From positions 1 to 64,000 of the forward strand of contig VZRR01010834.1 of the NCBI GenBank assembly GCA_013398015.1: a stretch of 64,000 nt of DNA. Reading direction: 5' to 3'. Positions 36,566 through 49,700 of the stretch are shown here, in pieces. The notes under the pieces were generated by a model. The model did no database searches, was not told where the DNA came from, and saw only the letters and a program-made list of their open reading frames with translations. The stretch's first letter is position 1; every line of letters starts with the position of its first letter. The stretch comes from Oreocharis arfaki. Lineage: Eukaryota; Chordata; Aves; Passeriformes; Paramythiidae. The position numbers and the translations under genes are program-made.

Positions 36566-38667
36566 CTATTGGAAAGCTTGATGAAATCGTGGTAGGGTGG
36601 TGGTTGTGCTTAGACTGCTTGTGAAAGCTGCTGACAGTGAGTGCAGAGACCCAAGACCTATACTATTGCTAGGATCTTGTGGATCCTGGGTTTGTGGTGG
36701 GAGTTGAGTCATAGAAGAATGTGCCTCCTCTTGCGTATAACTCATTCCGAGGTTTCCCACTGAAACAGAAGGATTATAGGGAGGGCCATTTACAGGTATG
36801 AAGTTGAACAGCTGAGAAAAGTCCAATGATGGGGCGTTTAGAGGTTCACTAATAGGAACGGAGCCCTTGGAAAGGGAAACTTCCCCAGACCCATCATCTA
36901 GTGGCCCTACTTGTGGATCCAGCCCTAGTTTTGATGAAGATGCTTGAGAATCCTGGGATGAAGAAGGCATACCACTTTGCAACTCCATTAAGTAACTTTC
37001 AATTTCCCCTTTCAATGGCTGTTCTTTTTCAGGCATAGAAATTGCGTATGAGGTAGTACCGAGCGGATATTTCAACGATAGCTGGTGAGAAGGGTGGACA
37101 GACTCCATGTCTATTGGACAAGGCATTCCCAATGGTAACGATGTGGCAACCATTTGGTGTGCAGATGCAGAACTCTGCATGGACTGAATCTGAGTGTTGT
37201 AGAGATTTAATTGCAAAGTGTTTGTAAATGGCTTTGATGTCAGTTCACTGGAAGGTAAAGACATCACTGGAAGCAGCTCATCCTTAATAGGCACAGAAAC
37301 ATTGCAGGTAAAGGGATCTAGAAGGTCCATTGGCTCTGTTTTGACCTTCAAAAGTTCTTGGTTGTGACTTTTCTTCATGTGGCGCGTGAGGTGATCCTTC
37401 CGCCCGAATCTCTGTGCACAGTACTGACAGAGGAAGTCCTTTCTTCCAGTGTGCACTACCATGTGTCTGCGGACATCCTTTCGGGTGTAGAACCGACGAT
37501 CACAGTGTTCACACTGGTGCTTTTTCTCCTTCACTCCACCCGATGACTTGCCTGCATGAGTTTTTAGGTGCTCCAGCAGCACTCCCGTGCTTTCAAAAGT
37601 CTGCAAACATACCTTACAGGTGAGGTCACCGCTTGTTGCAGCATGCAAAGCCAGGTGACGTTTGAACCCAAGCTTGGTATTGTAGTTCTTTCCACATTCT
37701 TCACACTTAAAGGCCTCTTTGTTGGGATTGTGTGTATGTAGGTGATTCTTTAGGTGATCTTTTCGGTGAAACATTTTCTCACAATAATTACACTTGTGGG
37801 TTTTCTCAGGAGAATGAGTAGCCATATGCCTTTAAACACAGATATATGCTGTAAGTAATTATTTTGATCAAAAAACACACGTGCTCATTTTTTAATGGCA
37901 GCTAAATACTACACTAAGGGCTGCTTTGCAACAGAACCTTTTAACTGAAAGCATGACACTACAAAGACAGTTTGACAAATTTAAATATAGCAAAACGCGA
38001 GCCATTTCTCTTAAATTGACACTTTAGTTTTGGTGGGTTTTAGCTACTGTAACAGGGGTATATGGGCAAGTATGAAAGTACTCGTGTAAAAGTCCATAGC
38101 CAAAGAACTTTCAGTCCATACTCTTTTTCTTGTGACAATTCCTTATACAAATGAAAATTCTACGCTCATTAAAAACAAAAACAAAACAAAACAAAAACAA
38201 ACAAACAGAAAACAAAAGCAGAAAACAAATTAAGAAACAAAATCAAAGACATTAGCTTGCAAACTTAGGTAATTTAGAATTCTAGAAACAATCCAATGGC
38301 TACTATAATTAACACATCCTCTCTGCAATCAGCTGAAGGCGTACAGAAATATATACTTTTACACGGCTTAACACGGCCAACATAAAATAGATAATATAAT
38401 CTGAAAGATAAATAGAGTTTAATACCTTAGTAATTTGTACTTAGAAACAAAGGCCTTGGTGCAGTCTTGTTGTGTGCACTTGTAGGGCCTCTCTCCTGTG
38501 TGAGAGTATGAGTGAACCTTTAATTTCTCAACACTGTTAAAGGCCTTGTCACACAGTTGGCAAGGAAAGTTTTTTCTTGGTTTGGTTTCACCACGCTTAC
38601 GTTTCCCTGAAGGGACTTTCTGGGTATCTCTTACTTCTGACAAATCACCAGGAATGACAGTGGCCAT
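36566..38667 (-). CDS. PLAG1: PLAG1 zinc-finger transcription factor, two coding exons
   Basis: A nuclear activator of growth genes (IGF2 is the known target), affecting body size and oncogenic in salivary adenoma when promoter-swapped. Joined exons (- strand): 38426-38667 and 36566-37829, splitting Arg81 (AG/G); donor GTATTA, acceptor TTTAAAG. The product is 501 aa against 500 in human. Seven C2H2 fingers fall at about 34-56, 62-86, 92-114, 121-143, 150-172, 185-207 and 213-236; fingers 1 and part of 2 are in the first exon. A basic nuclear signal KRKR is at 22-25. The Ser/Pro/Gln-rich C-terminal half is the activation domain, ending in LPRFHQAFQ. The start (GCG ATG G) has a strong Kozak context. 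The two exons are seen in full and every Cys/His pair I checked is intact. A uORF precedes the start. Confidence 0.97.
38168..38232. repeat. (AAAAC)n low-complexity tract in the PLAG1 intron
   Basis: A-rich AAAAC/AAAC repeats within the intron between the two PLAG1 coding exons (37830-38425). Nothing else is recognisable in that intron. Confidence 0.8.
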
Positions 38668-38784
38668 CGCAGCCTAAACCAGGCCTTCTTGTTGGACACT
38701 TGGGAATTGCCCAACTCCACTAAATGATTTAGCTTTAGATGGCTTCTCAAGTTTCATGTGGTCGTAAAAGAAAGCAAAAGGGGA
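38668..38784 (-). other. PLAG1: 5'UTR part of the first PLAG1 coding exon
   Basis: A strong 3' splice site (long T-run, then TTTTTCCAG, AG at 38786-38785) sits 117 bases upstream of the start codon. The exon therefore begins at 38784 with TCCCCTTTTGC, and PLAG1 needs further leader exon(s) upstream. In mammals the first exons of PLAG1 are likewise non-coding. Confidence 0.8.
38674..38757 (-). promoter_or_regulatory. Upstream ORF (27 codons) in the PLAG1 leader
   Basis: An ATG at 38757-38755 opens a 27-codon frame (starting MKLEKPSKAK and ending QQEGLV) that stops with TAG at 38676-38674, six bases before the PLAG1 start codon. The uORF start context is weak (C at -3, A at +4), while the main start is strong. 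This arrangement favours leaky scanning and could tune PLAG1 translation. The frame is plainly visible; any regulatory role is inferred. Confidence 0.6.
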
Positions 38785-39138
38785 CTGGAAAAAAAAAATA
38801 AGAAACAACTAGTTTGTAACTAAACTTAGATTTTGAAGTTTACTTGCTATGTGATGCTTCTGAATAAAACTTAAAAATCAAGTTAGGTTCAGCTGGTCTA
38901 ATGTAATACCTGCAGGTTTCTTTATACTATTTGCTGCAACTCTTAAAACGCATTGCTCAGGATGAACAGATCCACATATGCCCTGAAATCACACCTCACA
39001 ACTTTCCCCTCAAGCACTGATGGAGAACAGCAGAGTTTCTGTCAGACTAAGGGAGGCATCAGGCAAAGATGGCACCTTTTGGCAGCTTCGGATTTCAAAG
39101 GACTTACAGCCGGGCCTGTGGTGTTTGCACAGACATCT

Positions 39139-39174
39139 CCACGCACACATGCACGCATGCACACACACACACAA
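39139..39174. repeat. (CA)n microsatellite
   Basis: CACGCACACATGCACGCATG followed by a pure (CA) run. The antisense Cys/Val-rich ORFs here derive from it. Confidence 0.85.
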
Positions 39175-39939
39175 CTATCAAAGTGAAAGTCTGTAAGCCC
39201 CAAAATGTTTGAAAACCTGCACCAAACGTGGCAGTACCCATGCTGACAGTATGGAGGGCAAAGCTCGTGTTCCCTCTCGGATGTACCTCCTTCCCCGTGA
39301 TTAGTGCACATCTGCGCATCTACTCTAGCAAAATGCATGCACTGCCAATGACACCTAACACCAGGTGAAATTCTCCTGTAAATTCACCCTCTGCTAAGAG
39401 AGACTTGATCTATGAATGACAGAAGTCCCACGGATTAGGGATAGATTAGATAGATCAGGGTTTTATCAGCCCAGTGCTGGAGACCCCCACCCTCCTCATG
39501 CTATCCTGTGAGATATGAGGGCTCTAAGCATTCAGACTCAGGCTAGCTCAGGATGGAGGCTCCTAGTCCTGCCCCTGTGGCATAGCAAAATGTGAACTGA
39601 ACTGGAGGCTTTGTCAGGAGGTGCATGACATGATCCTTGTCTCTGACTTGTGGGTGAGCAGCTTTAAATTCGTCATCTGGTATCATATAGTGGCAACTGG
39701 GCACCTGCCATCACAGGGCACTCAACAGCCCTCCTCTGTCAGGGGTTGCTGACAGCTTTGCTTCATCCTTGGAGCACAACTGCTACTATAGATACCAAAA
39801 TCCTGTGCTGCCCATTGTGGGAAGGGTGGAGCCTGAGGTCTGCAGCAGAGGGGACAAGGAGAAAGCAGGACAGCACTCAATGCAAGCATCTGGGAGGGCT
39901 GGGACGCCCCAAAATTTAGCCTTTCTCCCTGGAAAGTGC

Positions 39940-40350
39940 CATCAGCCACCCCCAGCCCCGGTGTCGTGGCTGGCAGCTGCTGCCCCCTCCGGTCTCTGCC
40001 GGGGCAGCTGCGCAAGAGACGGCCGGGCCGGGCGGCACCGGGGCCGGGCAGCGGCCGGGCCAGGGCTCGGCATCCGGGCAGCGCCACAGCCCCGGCGGCA
40101 GGGCCGGGGGAGCCGCAGCTGCTGGGACAGGTGGAGCCGGGCAGCTGGAGCCGGGCAGGCACCACCAGGCTGCAGCTGCTCCAGCCCAACGCCACCTCCC
40201 CGGAAAACAACCCGGGGTCTTCCCTGCTGGCAGTGAGGGAGGCCGGGAAGCTGGGAGGGAGCCGGGGCCTGGCCTTAGCTGTCCCCTCATCCCTGCTGAG
40301 GCTCAGCAGAGATGGAGGGAGCCAGCTGCTCCAGAGAGGAGAGGAGAGCA
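39940..40350. promoter_or_regulatory. GC-rich island about 1.2 kb upstream of the PLAG1 coding exon
   Basis: A CpG- and GC-rich block with many CCGGGC/GCCGGG words in otherwise AT-rich surroundings. On position it could be an internal PLAG1 promoter or the start of an antisense RNA. There is a donor-like ACTT/GTAAGT on + near 40388. ORFs of up to 199 aa on both strands are of biased Gly/Ala/Pro/Arg composition and resemble no protein I know. No TATA box was seen. Confidence 0.4.
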
Positions 40351-43300
40351 GCGCCCAGGTGTGCTGGGGGAAAAACTACAGGGTACTTGTAAGTGCCCCA
40401 GTGTGGTCCTGGAAAAAAGCAAGAAGGAAGGAGAGCCTGTGTTTTCCTCAATGCATGGCAGGACAGGAGAAGCAGGGAAAGGAAGAACGGGAAGTGCCTC
40501 TTAAACATCTGCATTTTAAGAAATCCTCATACTGAGATCTCCATTTGAAATGTGTACACAGAGTATGTCTTTGTCTGTGTCTTTTCCTCCCTCCTCCCCA
40601 TAGCTTTTCCCTTGTCTTAGCGGAGAAGTACTAGCACACCAAGATGGAAATCTGCTTCTTTTCAACCCTGAAGAATGACAGGTTAAACTATGCTACCTTC
40701 CTTAAACAAGCAGTTTTGTAAGACCACCTTTATTGCCCTAAATTTCATAAGGAAACACTAGCTTCTTTTAAAGATACCCAGTGACAGAAAAGGCGTTTCT
40801 TTAAGAACTCTTTTGATTTCAGATTTGTCTCAAACTCATTCCCACTCGTGGGATGAAGCCTGGAGACATCAGTTCCATGAGTGGGCAAATGCACAGGTCT
40901 TCAAAGTATCAGCTTAATTTTATTTTCTGTCTCATAATCAACAATCTAGTTCACTAATTCTAGTTCATAAGGAACAGTTGTTTGCAGACCTGGGAGCAAT
41001 AATTTTCTTCAATAAAAGTAAATGAAGACCAGTTCCAAAGACTTCAATGAAGCCACCAATGTAATCAAAAGGAGGGTCTGATTCACATCAATATGTGATA
41101 GATCTGTGGATTGAAAGGTATTTTTTTTTTCAATATAAGCTTTAATCAGAATATGGTAATAAAATTAATTTTGCTCTTCTGTTAATGAACACACTGGTCT
41201 TCAATGCATATTGGCCTGAATGTAGAATTAAATTTTGTTTTAGTCTAATCTCTCCTGACAAATGAAGTTCAGGGGGGAGAAAAAAAATCCAACCTGACCT
41301 ACACTTGCACAGGCTACTTTTATACCACACAGGCACCTGCATGAGACTCACCACACAGAGCTGAGAGCACAGCAGTCATAGCCCTCGCTGCATGGCCAGG
41401 GCACTTACAGCCCCAATGGGATACAAGGGGTCCAGCCCCTCTGGCCCCCCTGCCAAATCCACACCTAGCCTGAGACAGGGAAGGCAGGATTAGCAGAAAG
41501 GGCAAGGGAACAGCCTCCACAGGCTGCTGCACAGGACTGCAGCTACTTTGGCCATGCTGGGTCCAGAGCTCAGCAGCAAGTGGACTCTGTGCCCAGACAG
41601 TGACATGGGAAGCAGGGACAGCAGGAAAGTTACAGGGAAGGAGGATGAGCTGCCACAGGGAGGGAGAGTGGACAGAACCAGGATGAGGCTATAGAGCCAG
41701 GGAGGCTCAGGGAGTGCTGCTTAGGCATTGGGAACGTCTAAGGACATGAGGATAGGGGTGAGCTGGTAACACTGGGGTGGCTGGGAAGGAACTGAACGTG
41801 CATCAGGCTGGGGAGATGCAGGATACTAGGCCATGCAGAAGGGTGCTCTGCAGAGTCTGAGGTGATGTCAGAAGCAGCGTTTGTTGTGAAACAGCATATT
41901 AAGCTTCACTGCTAAATTAACATCTGACAACTTCTCACTTCTTTCCTCAACGCAAAGATCACACCTGAGGCTGGAGGCCATCCTATAATCAGGCCAATAT
42001 AACATTACTGTTACCTTCCCCAAAACTTCAGGTAACCTAGCTGTTATACCAGTCAGAACATTCACAGGGACGAAGAATTTGGGTTTTGTTCCTCTATGAT
42101 CAAAACTAATTAAGCTGACTTTGAACTGTGTTTAAGTGTCCTTAAAAAGGCATCATTAGAATAAATATAGTGTGGGTCCAATCTCAGTTTTATTAAAAAA
42201 CACGTATGCACTATTATCTCAGTACCATTTCTCAATAGGTGAGGCAATTAAGAACGTCAGTATTGATCTCTGAATAGCAAATAACCACTTTTTTTTCTTT
42301 TTTTTGGGTGTGGATATATAGACTGAGCAATGGAGATAAAACTTAAAAAAACCACTGATCCTCAAATATTAAATTTTCCAAAGACCAGCTGAAAGAATTT
42401 TATGAGTAATATTGCCTGCTTGTGTCTCAACATATTATCACTTAAAATCCACATTCTTACTGGTGCTTTCACAACTGCAGAATGAATGATTATATGCAGT
42501 ATCAAATATAACACATTCCACAAATGCTTATATATAATACTATTTTTAAAGAATCATATACTTAAAGCAAGATTAAAGCAGCCTCTGTTCAATGCACACC
42601 TGATGTTTGCCCACTAAAGTCCTCAGATTTTGGTCTTAACCAGTTCCGCTGACTCTTCTTGGAGGAAACCAGAATCCAGTACTTCCCATTTTTACTGGTC
42701 TGAAAAACAAAAGGAACAACGGACTAGACTCCAGCGAAACCAGGACATTCATAAAGGCTGTGATGCGGCAAGACCAGGGATTGGAAAGAATTGGAAAGGA
42801 AAAGTTAAAAGGGACAGATCCAACCCATGCACAGAACATTATATACTGTTAATTATAAACTGTAGGAATCATTCTTGCATTATCAGTAGCAATTATGCAG
42901 TTCAATTTGCAGTATACTTACATAATTTCAACTAATGCTATGCTGGACAGTGACACATAAAGAGATAAAATTAGACAAAAGCAAATGAGTTTTCATAAAG
43001 TTTAAAAAAAAAATCCACAGACCATAAATAATTTAGAAGTAACAGCAAAACATGTGAAATGCTGGGCCCAGACTTGAGTTTCTTACTCAGAAAGGACTGA
43101 ATAAGAGAAGATTCTGGATTAGAACCAACTTTACTAGAACCTAATGCCTTCATTCTGCTTAATTATACAGGAAATAGCAGCTTAAAAGGTGACCTGCAAA
43201 GGAAAATAAAATTAATTTTAAAAAAATAATAAAACCTCTTAATGATGAACATGCTACAGGTAGATCCCAAAAGAGGGCATGTCTAGGTATGCCTGAGCAA

Positions 43301-45675
43301 ACTGAAAGGGCTTTTTTGGAATTTCCCTTACAGCTCCCTTTTCCCTGCCATCATCCGTTTGTAAATTTGCAGCAGGTCTTCCTTTTCTTGCTAGAAGGCC
43401 TCCTGGATGACACAGGTATACACAGAAAACATGTTCAGTGCCTCATTGTGATGGGGAGGTTTGTCCCATCAAATTCTACCAGATGTGTAAGGGCAAAGCC
43501 CTACACAGTGCACATACCCCACTGCAGGCTGAAGCTATTTGGCAGGAGCCCTCTAGTAATGGAGCATTTCCCCACACACAAACCATTTTCCCTTCTGGCT
43601 TCCCACTCATTCCAGAAATCATGCTTCCTTTTGATACTGAGCTCAGCTCCGTGCAGCCCCAGCATGCTCTGTTGGTGAGCATGAATGTGAGCAAACAGGT
43701 GTCCCTGAATACCTTTTAATGCCAAAAGTGCTTCAGAGCAACCGACTGAAGCTCTCTGACAGCTGAGGAACATTCAGGTGGGGCTTTGTACATACAGGCA
43801 GGAGGCAGAAACAGCTCCAGTACCCAAAGAAAAAGTTCTGTTTTCAACTAATGAACACAACCCTCACCTCTGCTTTTTGGGGTCCCCAAATCACCTTGTT
43901 TAAGGGAGAAAATGCTGATGACTCCTTACCTCCTCTCTCAGCAAGACCCTTATAAATCAGTTACCCTGCAATGCCCACCTCAACATCTTCCAGTATCACA
44001 GAGGAAAGGAAGAGCTGCATTCCCCAGATGTTTCTACTAATGTAGTTCACAGTAAGTACACAATATTTAAGACAGAAACATAGATGTAATGGACTAAGTC
44101 CTCACAGACTTAGTTCCTTCACTATTCATATTTACAGGCTATTTCCTGCTTGGAAAAAAAAAACCCAACAAATCCTGTCTAAAATATTATAAAGTCCTCT
44201 CAGTGGCATTTAACATTTTCTCTTAAATGTTTATAGTCTTTAATGCTCACCACATATCTAAAGTTGCTCTAGCAAAAAGCAGATGCCCTCAGAGACAGGC
44301 CACTAGAGACTCGGAAAGACTATTGAATCAGGGGGGAAAACAAAGCAACTGGAACAAGTAAATAAACAAGATAAACACGAGATGTAGCTAAAATGCTGAA
44401 GAAAATGAAGGAGGACAGTGAGGTACTCTTATTCATTCATTCATTACTTTACCAATACAGCAAAATCACAATTCGGTGGATCCAGGTGAGGGCAATGCTA
44501 CACCTACAATTAGTGGGATCTCAATTTCTACAGGACCATTATTATGTAAAAAGCTCAACAACATACATACAAAAGGGGCTACATTTGCATGAATAATGAA
44601 AACATTTACTACATTCGACAGGATTTTACTTCGTCTGTGGAAAGACAAAGTAATTCCTATGCTTTGCAACAATAAACACACTAGTGGATAAAAGACTTTC
44701 CCATATGTGCAGAATACAAAAGTTGTCCATGATAATGCTTCTTTCTCAGAAGCTTTTGGTGTTAGAAAATCCCTGAGGAAGAATACTGGACAAAGATGTA
44801 CCATTCAGCTTGTAACTGCTTATAGTCATAGTGTTATTAAGCTTTTCACCTAGATGAGGTAGGAAGAATTTTTAATGAATAACAAAGTTCAAATTATTCT
44901 CCACACAAAGCAGAGAAGCATCACACTGCAAAATGCATTGTCACATGCACGTGTCCAAAGCCCACTTGGGCAGTAGTAACAAAATACGAGTTCCCTAATT
45001 TGTCAGAATTCTTAGAATTGTTACAATTTACCAGATCTTCCAGAATTTGTGAGGCACTAATTTTGCTAACTTTCCAAACACCCTGATAATTCCAGGTTAG
45101 ATAATATTTGAGTTTCAACCATAAAAAAGAGAGGAAGAAAGAACTGCCCCAAACCCCTTATATGGAAGATAAATAATATAAAATATAAATATAAAATAAT
45201 CTATTCAATTTTAATATTACAAAAGAGTAACACTTCTTTATTCAAAATCTGCAGTTCCTATTTCAAAATCTGAGAAAGCACTTACACTCAAAAATATTTT
45301 AAAACATTTGACATCTCAGCTAAAAGGATAATGAATACAGAAATATAACCAATAATCCTCCTCCTAACTTGCATTTCATAATTAAGAGGGTTCAAGTACA
45401 GTAAAGCAAAACAACAGTTTCATCATTATTTTCTTTCAAAATAAAAGACTAATAATGAGAACACAGTACTGAGAACACAGTATTTGTCATTTTGCCTTTT
45501 ATGGAAAACAGCAAATCTAGCTTCAATTCCCGAAATCAATCAGTTTTAAACCAAAGGAAGGGTCCTAGAAATATTAGAATCATAAATGTGGTAGAACTCA
45601 ATAAGGAGTTAATAGCATTAGAGCCATGGTGGGTTTAAAACATTTAAGGAAACAAAATGAAAAGCGGTTACTTAC
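40351..45675. other. Putative PLAG1 5' intron sequence
   Basis: No coding sequence or strong repeat seen. ORFs are short and unsupported. By analogy with mammals this is probably intron between non-coding PLAG1 leader exons. Confidence 0.45.
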
Positions 45676-45759
45676 CCTATGGAAACTGTGATCCTTTAAG
45701 AAGTGCTGTCCGCACAGATCCCAGGTGAGCACGTACTCACCCAGACAGGACCAAGTCCT
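45676..45759 (-). other. Candidate non-coding leader exon of PLAG1 (84 nt)
   Basis: On the - strand an acceptor (GTCTACAG, AG at 45761-45760) and a consensus donor (ATAGG/GTAAGT, GT at 45675-45674) bracket 84 bases. It lies about 6.9 kb upstream of the first coding exon in the same orientation. The evidence is splice-site shape only; an internal GGGTGAGT could be a competing donor. Confidence 0.3.
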
Positions 45760-46599
45760 CTGTAGACAGTTACGTCCATCCAGGCTGTGCCTGTGAGCCC
45801 TCCCAACTCTGCACAAGGCAAAGGACTCCCCAGCAGTGCCACGCTCACCCTCGCCCCACCTAACACGGCCAGCAGCACTGGCAGCTCCCACCTCTGCTCT
45901 TCACTCACACCGCGGCACAAATCCAACTGCACGTGCCACTGCCATCAACACGCTGCTTCGGCAAGTGGCAACTGCCCTCTCCCCTGCTGCTCCCAAACCT
46001 GTGCTTCCATCTCAAGGGTTTAGGTCAGCACCTCAATTCACATCAGCATGTGAACTGAGCTGGCAAGCTTTGCTGTGGCTGATGAAAGGGAGCAGGGTCA
46101 TGAGAGAGAAACACATAGGCAGGAGTCGATATCCTTGTTGAAAGTGTGGTGAGCGGTTTGGAAAGCTGAAACACAGACTGGCACCCTAGCTGAGGAAGAA
46201 AGAGGACGAACAAGTGCAGCTAAAGGAAGCAAAGAGCTGCCACTCAAGGTGGCAGGATGCCCCAGTCCGACCTCTCTCAGGTTTGCCAACAGTAAAGACT
46301 CAGAGTGAAGGACAACAGATGACTTTTGGTACTTCTATTGCAAATGTACCTGGAAGAGCCACCATTACCGTAGCGTAAGTAATGATTTTTTCCTCTTTTC
46401 TGCACCAGGTGAGTAATAGTCTAAAAAGTACTGACTAGCAGTCACCTGACTAGAAAGTACTGACAAATGAAACCTGCTCTGTTGGAGCAATCAGGGATAG
46501 CTGGGGGAGCTGAGATGGTAAAAGCATCAGCAAGAGACAGCTGATGTAGCTCAGAAGAGCCAAAGTGATGGTAAGATAGCACCTCCATTTGTATAGAGG

Positions 46600-46785
46600 C
46601 AGTCACCGGAACAGATTGCCCAGAGAAGGTGTGGATGCCCCATCCCTAGAAGTGTTCAAGGCCAGGCTGGATGGGGCTTTGAGCAACCTGGTCTAGTGGA
46701 AAGTGTCCCTGCCCATGGCATGAGGGCTGGTACTAGATGATCTTTAAAGTCCCTTCCAACCCAAACTGTTCTATGACTCCGACTA
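46600..46785 (+). mobile_element. CR1 retrotransposon 3' fragment
   Basis: Typical CR1 tail: GGAACAGATTGCCCAGAGAAG, then CCCCATCCCTAGAAGTGTTC, AAGGCCAGGCTGGATGGGGC and TTTGAGCAACCTGGTCTAGTG, then GTCCCTTCCAACCCAAACTG and a decayed TTCTATGACTC end. It is 5'-truncated to under 200 bases and well conserved, so fairly young. Confidence 0.92.
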
Positions 46786-49700
46786 CAAACCTGACCACAT
46801 CTGCTCCTTTCAGCTAGGGCTGTTAAAATAAATGGTGCAAATGTTGCCAGAGATCCTGAAGATGAAGGAATCTAACCCCACGTTAAGGCAACCAAAGAAG
46901 GAGGACCATGTAGCCTTCTCTGGCTTTCCCTGTGCTGTGGGCTTACAGACAAGCCTCTCACTAGGCAGTTCCATTTTGTAGGGGAGCATATTTAATCCTC
47001 CTGCTGTTGGAAGGGGCTGAGTAAGTGGCAAAGTGCCTGCACTGCTCCAAGACAGCATGCTGGGACGTGCAGCCCTGCAAGGCTCAGACACCCTTCCTGG
47101 ATCAACAAGGATCAACGTGCCTACTGCAGACTTGTACAGACCTCAGAGAGAGAGCAGGAGGTCTGACCGGCTTAGTAGAAAAACGCTAGATTTTTTGCAG
47201 CAGAAGCTTCACCTCAGAGTAGCTGCAGGCAGCAGAAGATCCAGCTGCCCATCTGGGACTTCCAGAGGTCCCTCTTACAGAGAATTAACTTTCTGTAAGG
47301 GAGGATCTCAGATGGAGAAGCTGGTCTCACCAATGGAAACAGTCAAGCAGGTAAGAAAAATCCATGCAAAGATGTTGAAGTATTGATGACTTTAGGGGTG
47401 CCTTTCTCAAAAATGAATTAAAATCAAGTCTTCTGACTGATGCAGGGGTCTACATCCCTGCTTGTGCTTGGCAGGCCATTTGATCTAAATTTATTTGAAC
47501 AGCATGTCACTCCTTAAAAGAAGCAGCTGAGGGAGCCTGCTCACCTTTGCCCATATTTAGAAAGAGAATCCTGGCTTTGGTAGGAAGATGCTGATCCTCC
47601 CCCATTTGTTCTTGGCTGAATGGGGTTGGAGGGGGAAAGGGACAACAGAGGTCTCTCTGTGGTTCTCCTACATCTGGAAACTCAAGCTGAGGCATTGATG
47701 CTGGAGGACAGAAAGGAGGAAGAATGGGTATTGCTGGGGTGAGACAACCAGAAAGTGGGTTTGACCATGAAGTCTCTCTAGGTCAAGAGAGGCTCACACC
47801 TGCACTTTCACCAAGTGAAATTTAATTTTCTGTCTGCTTTTTTGTGTAATTTGGAAGAGATTTGAATAGCAAGCAACACATACAGACACTGGGCACAATT
47901 GTCTGAAAATAAGGCACATTTACAAAAACGGCAGGAGGGACAGATCTTGGCCCCCGGACAGTTCTGTTGTGTGGGTTTTTAAAAAATATATACAAGGCTG
48001 TATTTATCCTATCTTGAACTTCAAGATCTGCTTATAGCAGGCAGCTGAAATCAGGGAAATCCTGCTCCAAGGATTCGAGCTCTAGTCTACAGTGCAGGGG
48101 GGTGGCTGAGGGAGCACAGTAGGACAGCAGTGAGAGCACGCACAGGCTGCAGGAAGACACAACCAAATCTTCAAATCTAAGCACGCAGCAGGAGAACTGC
48201 CTGCGAAAGCTGCTGCAGGAAAATGGAATGATGTGGGCAAATATCTCTCCAGAAATCTCAGGTATAAACGTAAGAATGACTTGGAGATAACAACACATAA
48301 GAGTTCAACCCTCAGGGAAACAGCCTAACATCTAGAACACAGTGAAATAACATAAGCACTGAAACTAAAACCAGGCAACCATTGCAGTCTACTGTTAGTG
48401 ACAGCACATTACTAGTATCTACTGTGTGCAGAATGATTATGCTGCAAAGAGTATTACACAGGAGACAGAAAAATACAAGGATGAGCAGGAGAAAATCCCG
48501 ATCCTTTCAAACTAGTCTGAAATTTGGGTAGCAATGGAAACAAATGCACTAAAATTACTAAACACATTTCTTTTCTTGTGGGCAGTAAATACACAGATTT
48601 CAGTAGTAAACATCTGTTAAATACATATATCTTTTATTAATTAATAAAGCAAGCACTTGGAGGAAAAAACCCACTAGATTCCTGTGGGACAGTAACCATC
48701 ATACAAAAATAGATATTTATATAGATATAACTGTTAAGTTCAATATGGTTTTTTTTCATGGTCATAACTCTATGCAATTCTGAGAGCTGTACTACGGTCA
48801 TGAAATTTGGACAACCACCTTTTTAATTTTAGAAAGTAACTCATTCTTATAATATGCTACACTAGAAAGAGGATTATATAACTTTTTTTTCAGAATACAG
48901 AAGAAAAAGTCTATCATGCTTGCCCTTTTTTTTCCCTTAAGTTTCTGGAAAAGTAGAACATGAACTTACCAATGTTTATTTTAGCATGACCTAATAGTCT
49001 GTAATTTAAAGGAAAAAAAAAATCACAATACCATCCAGCATCTCTGTGGGCTTTCCATGTTTCAGATTACTTAGGTCCACTTTAAATCTGGAGAGCTCAG
49101 TCTTGGTTACTAAATGTTCCAAAGGATTCCTGGTTATATACTAAATTAAAGGAAACAAGAGCTGCCTAGAGCTAACCCATCTGATGATTGTGGTTTTATG
49201 GGCTTTTTAAGAATCTCTATGGCACTGCATAGACGTTTTTCTAAAAACTTTGGAGAGACTGTGATACAAATAACACTGTTAGTGTAATTACTGTCAGAAT
49301 TTTTAAAACCTGCGGAAGTGTTTTCATGTGTTTTGGAATCACACCATCACCACCACCACCACCCCTCCTTCTCTAGAATAATCTGCTCCCGTTTTTAAAG
49401 TGATGATGCTTCCGTGAAAACAAACTTTGGTTACGATTTAATCTGCATATATGACCATGCCATTTGTACAATAAAATGCAAAAAAAAAAATCCTGTAGAT
49501 GCAAATGTAAGCACAAACACACAACCGAAAGGTGCATGAGATTATACACTAATATGATCAGGAACTAATTGGTATTTTTAAGGAAAAGTATTTTCCTTTG
49601 TCACAAGACACCTTAAAATGAGCGTGGGTGTGCAGGTGAGATTAGTGGTACATCTAGGCCAGTATTCTGTCTTCAGTAACAGTCAAAAGTACAGAACAGG

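Noticed and set aside
39722..40535. ORFs of 155-199 aa over the 40 kb GC island
   Set aside because: Overlapping in several frames and strands, low complexity, no domain; composition-driven.
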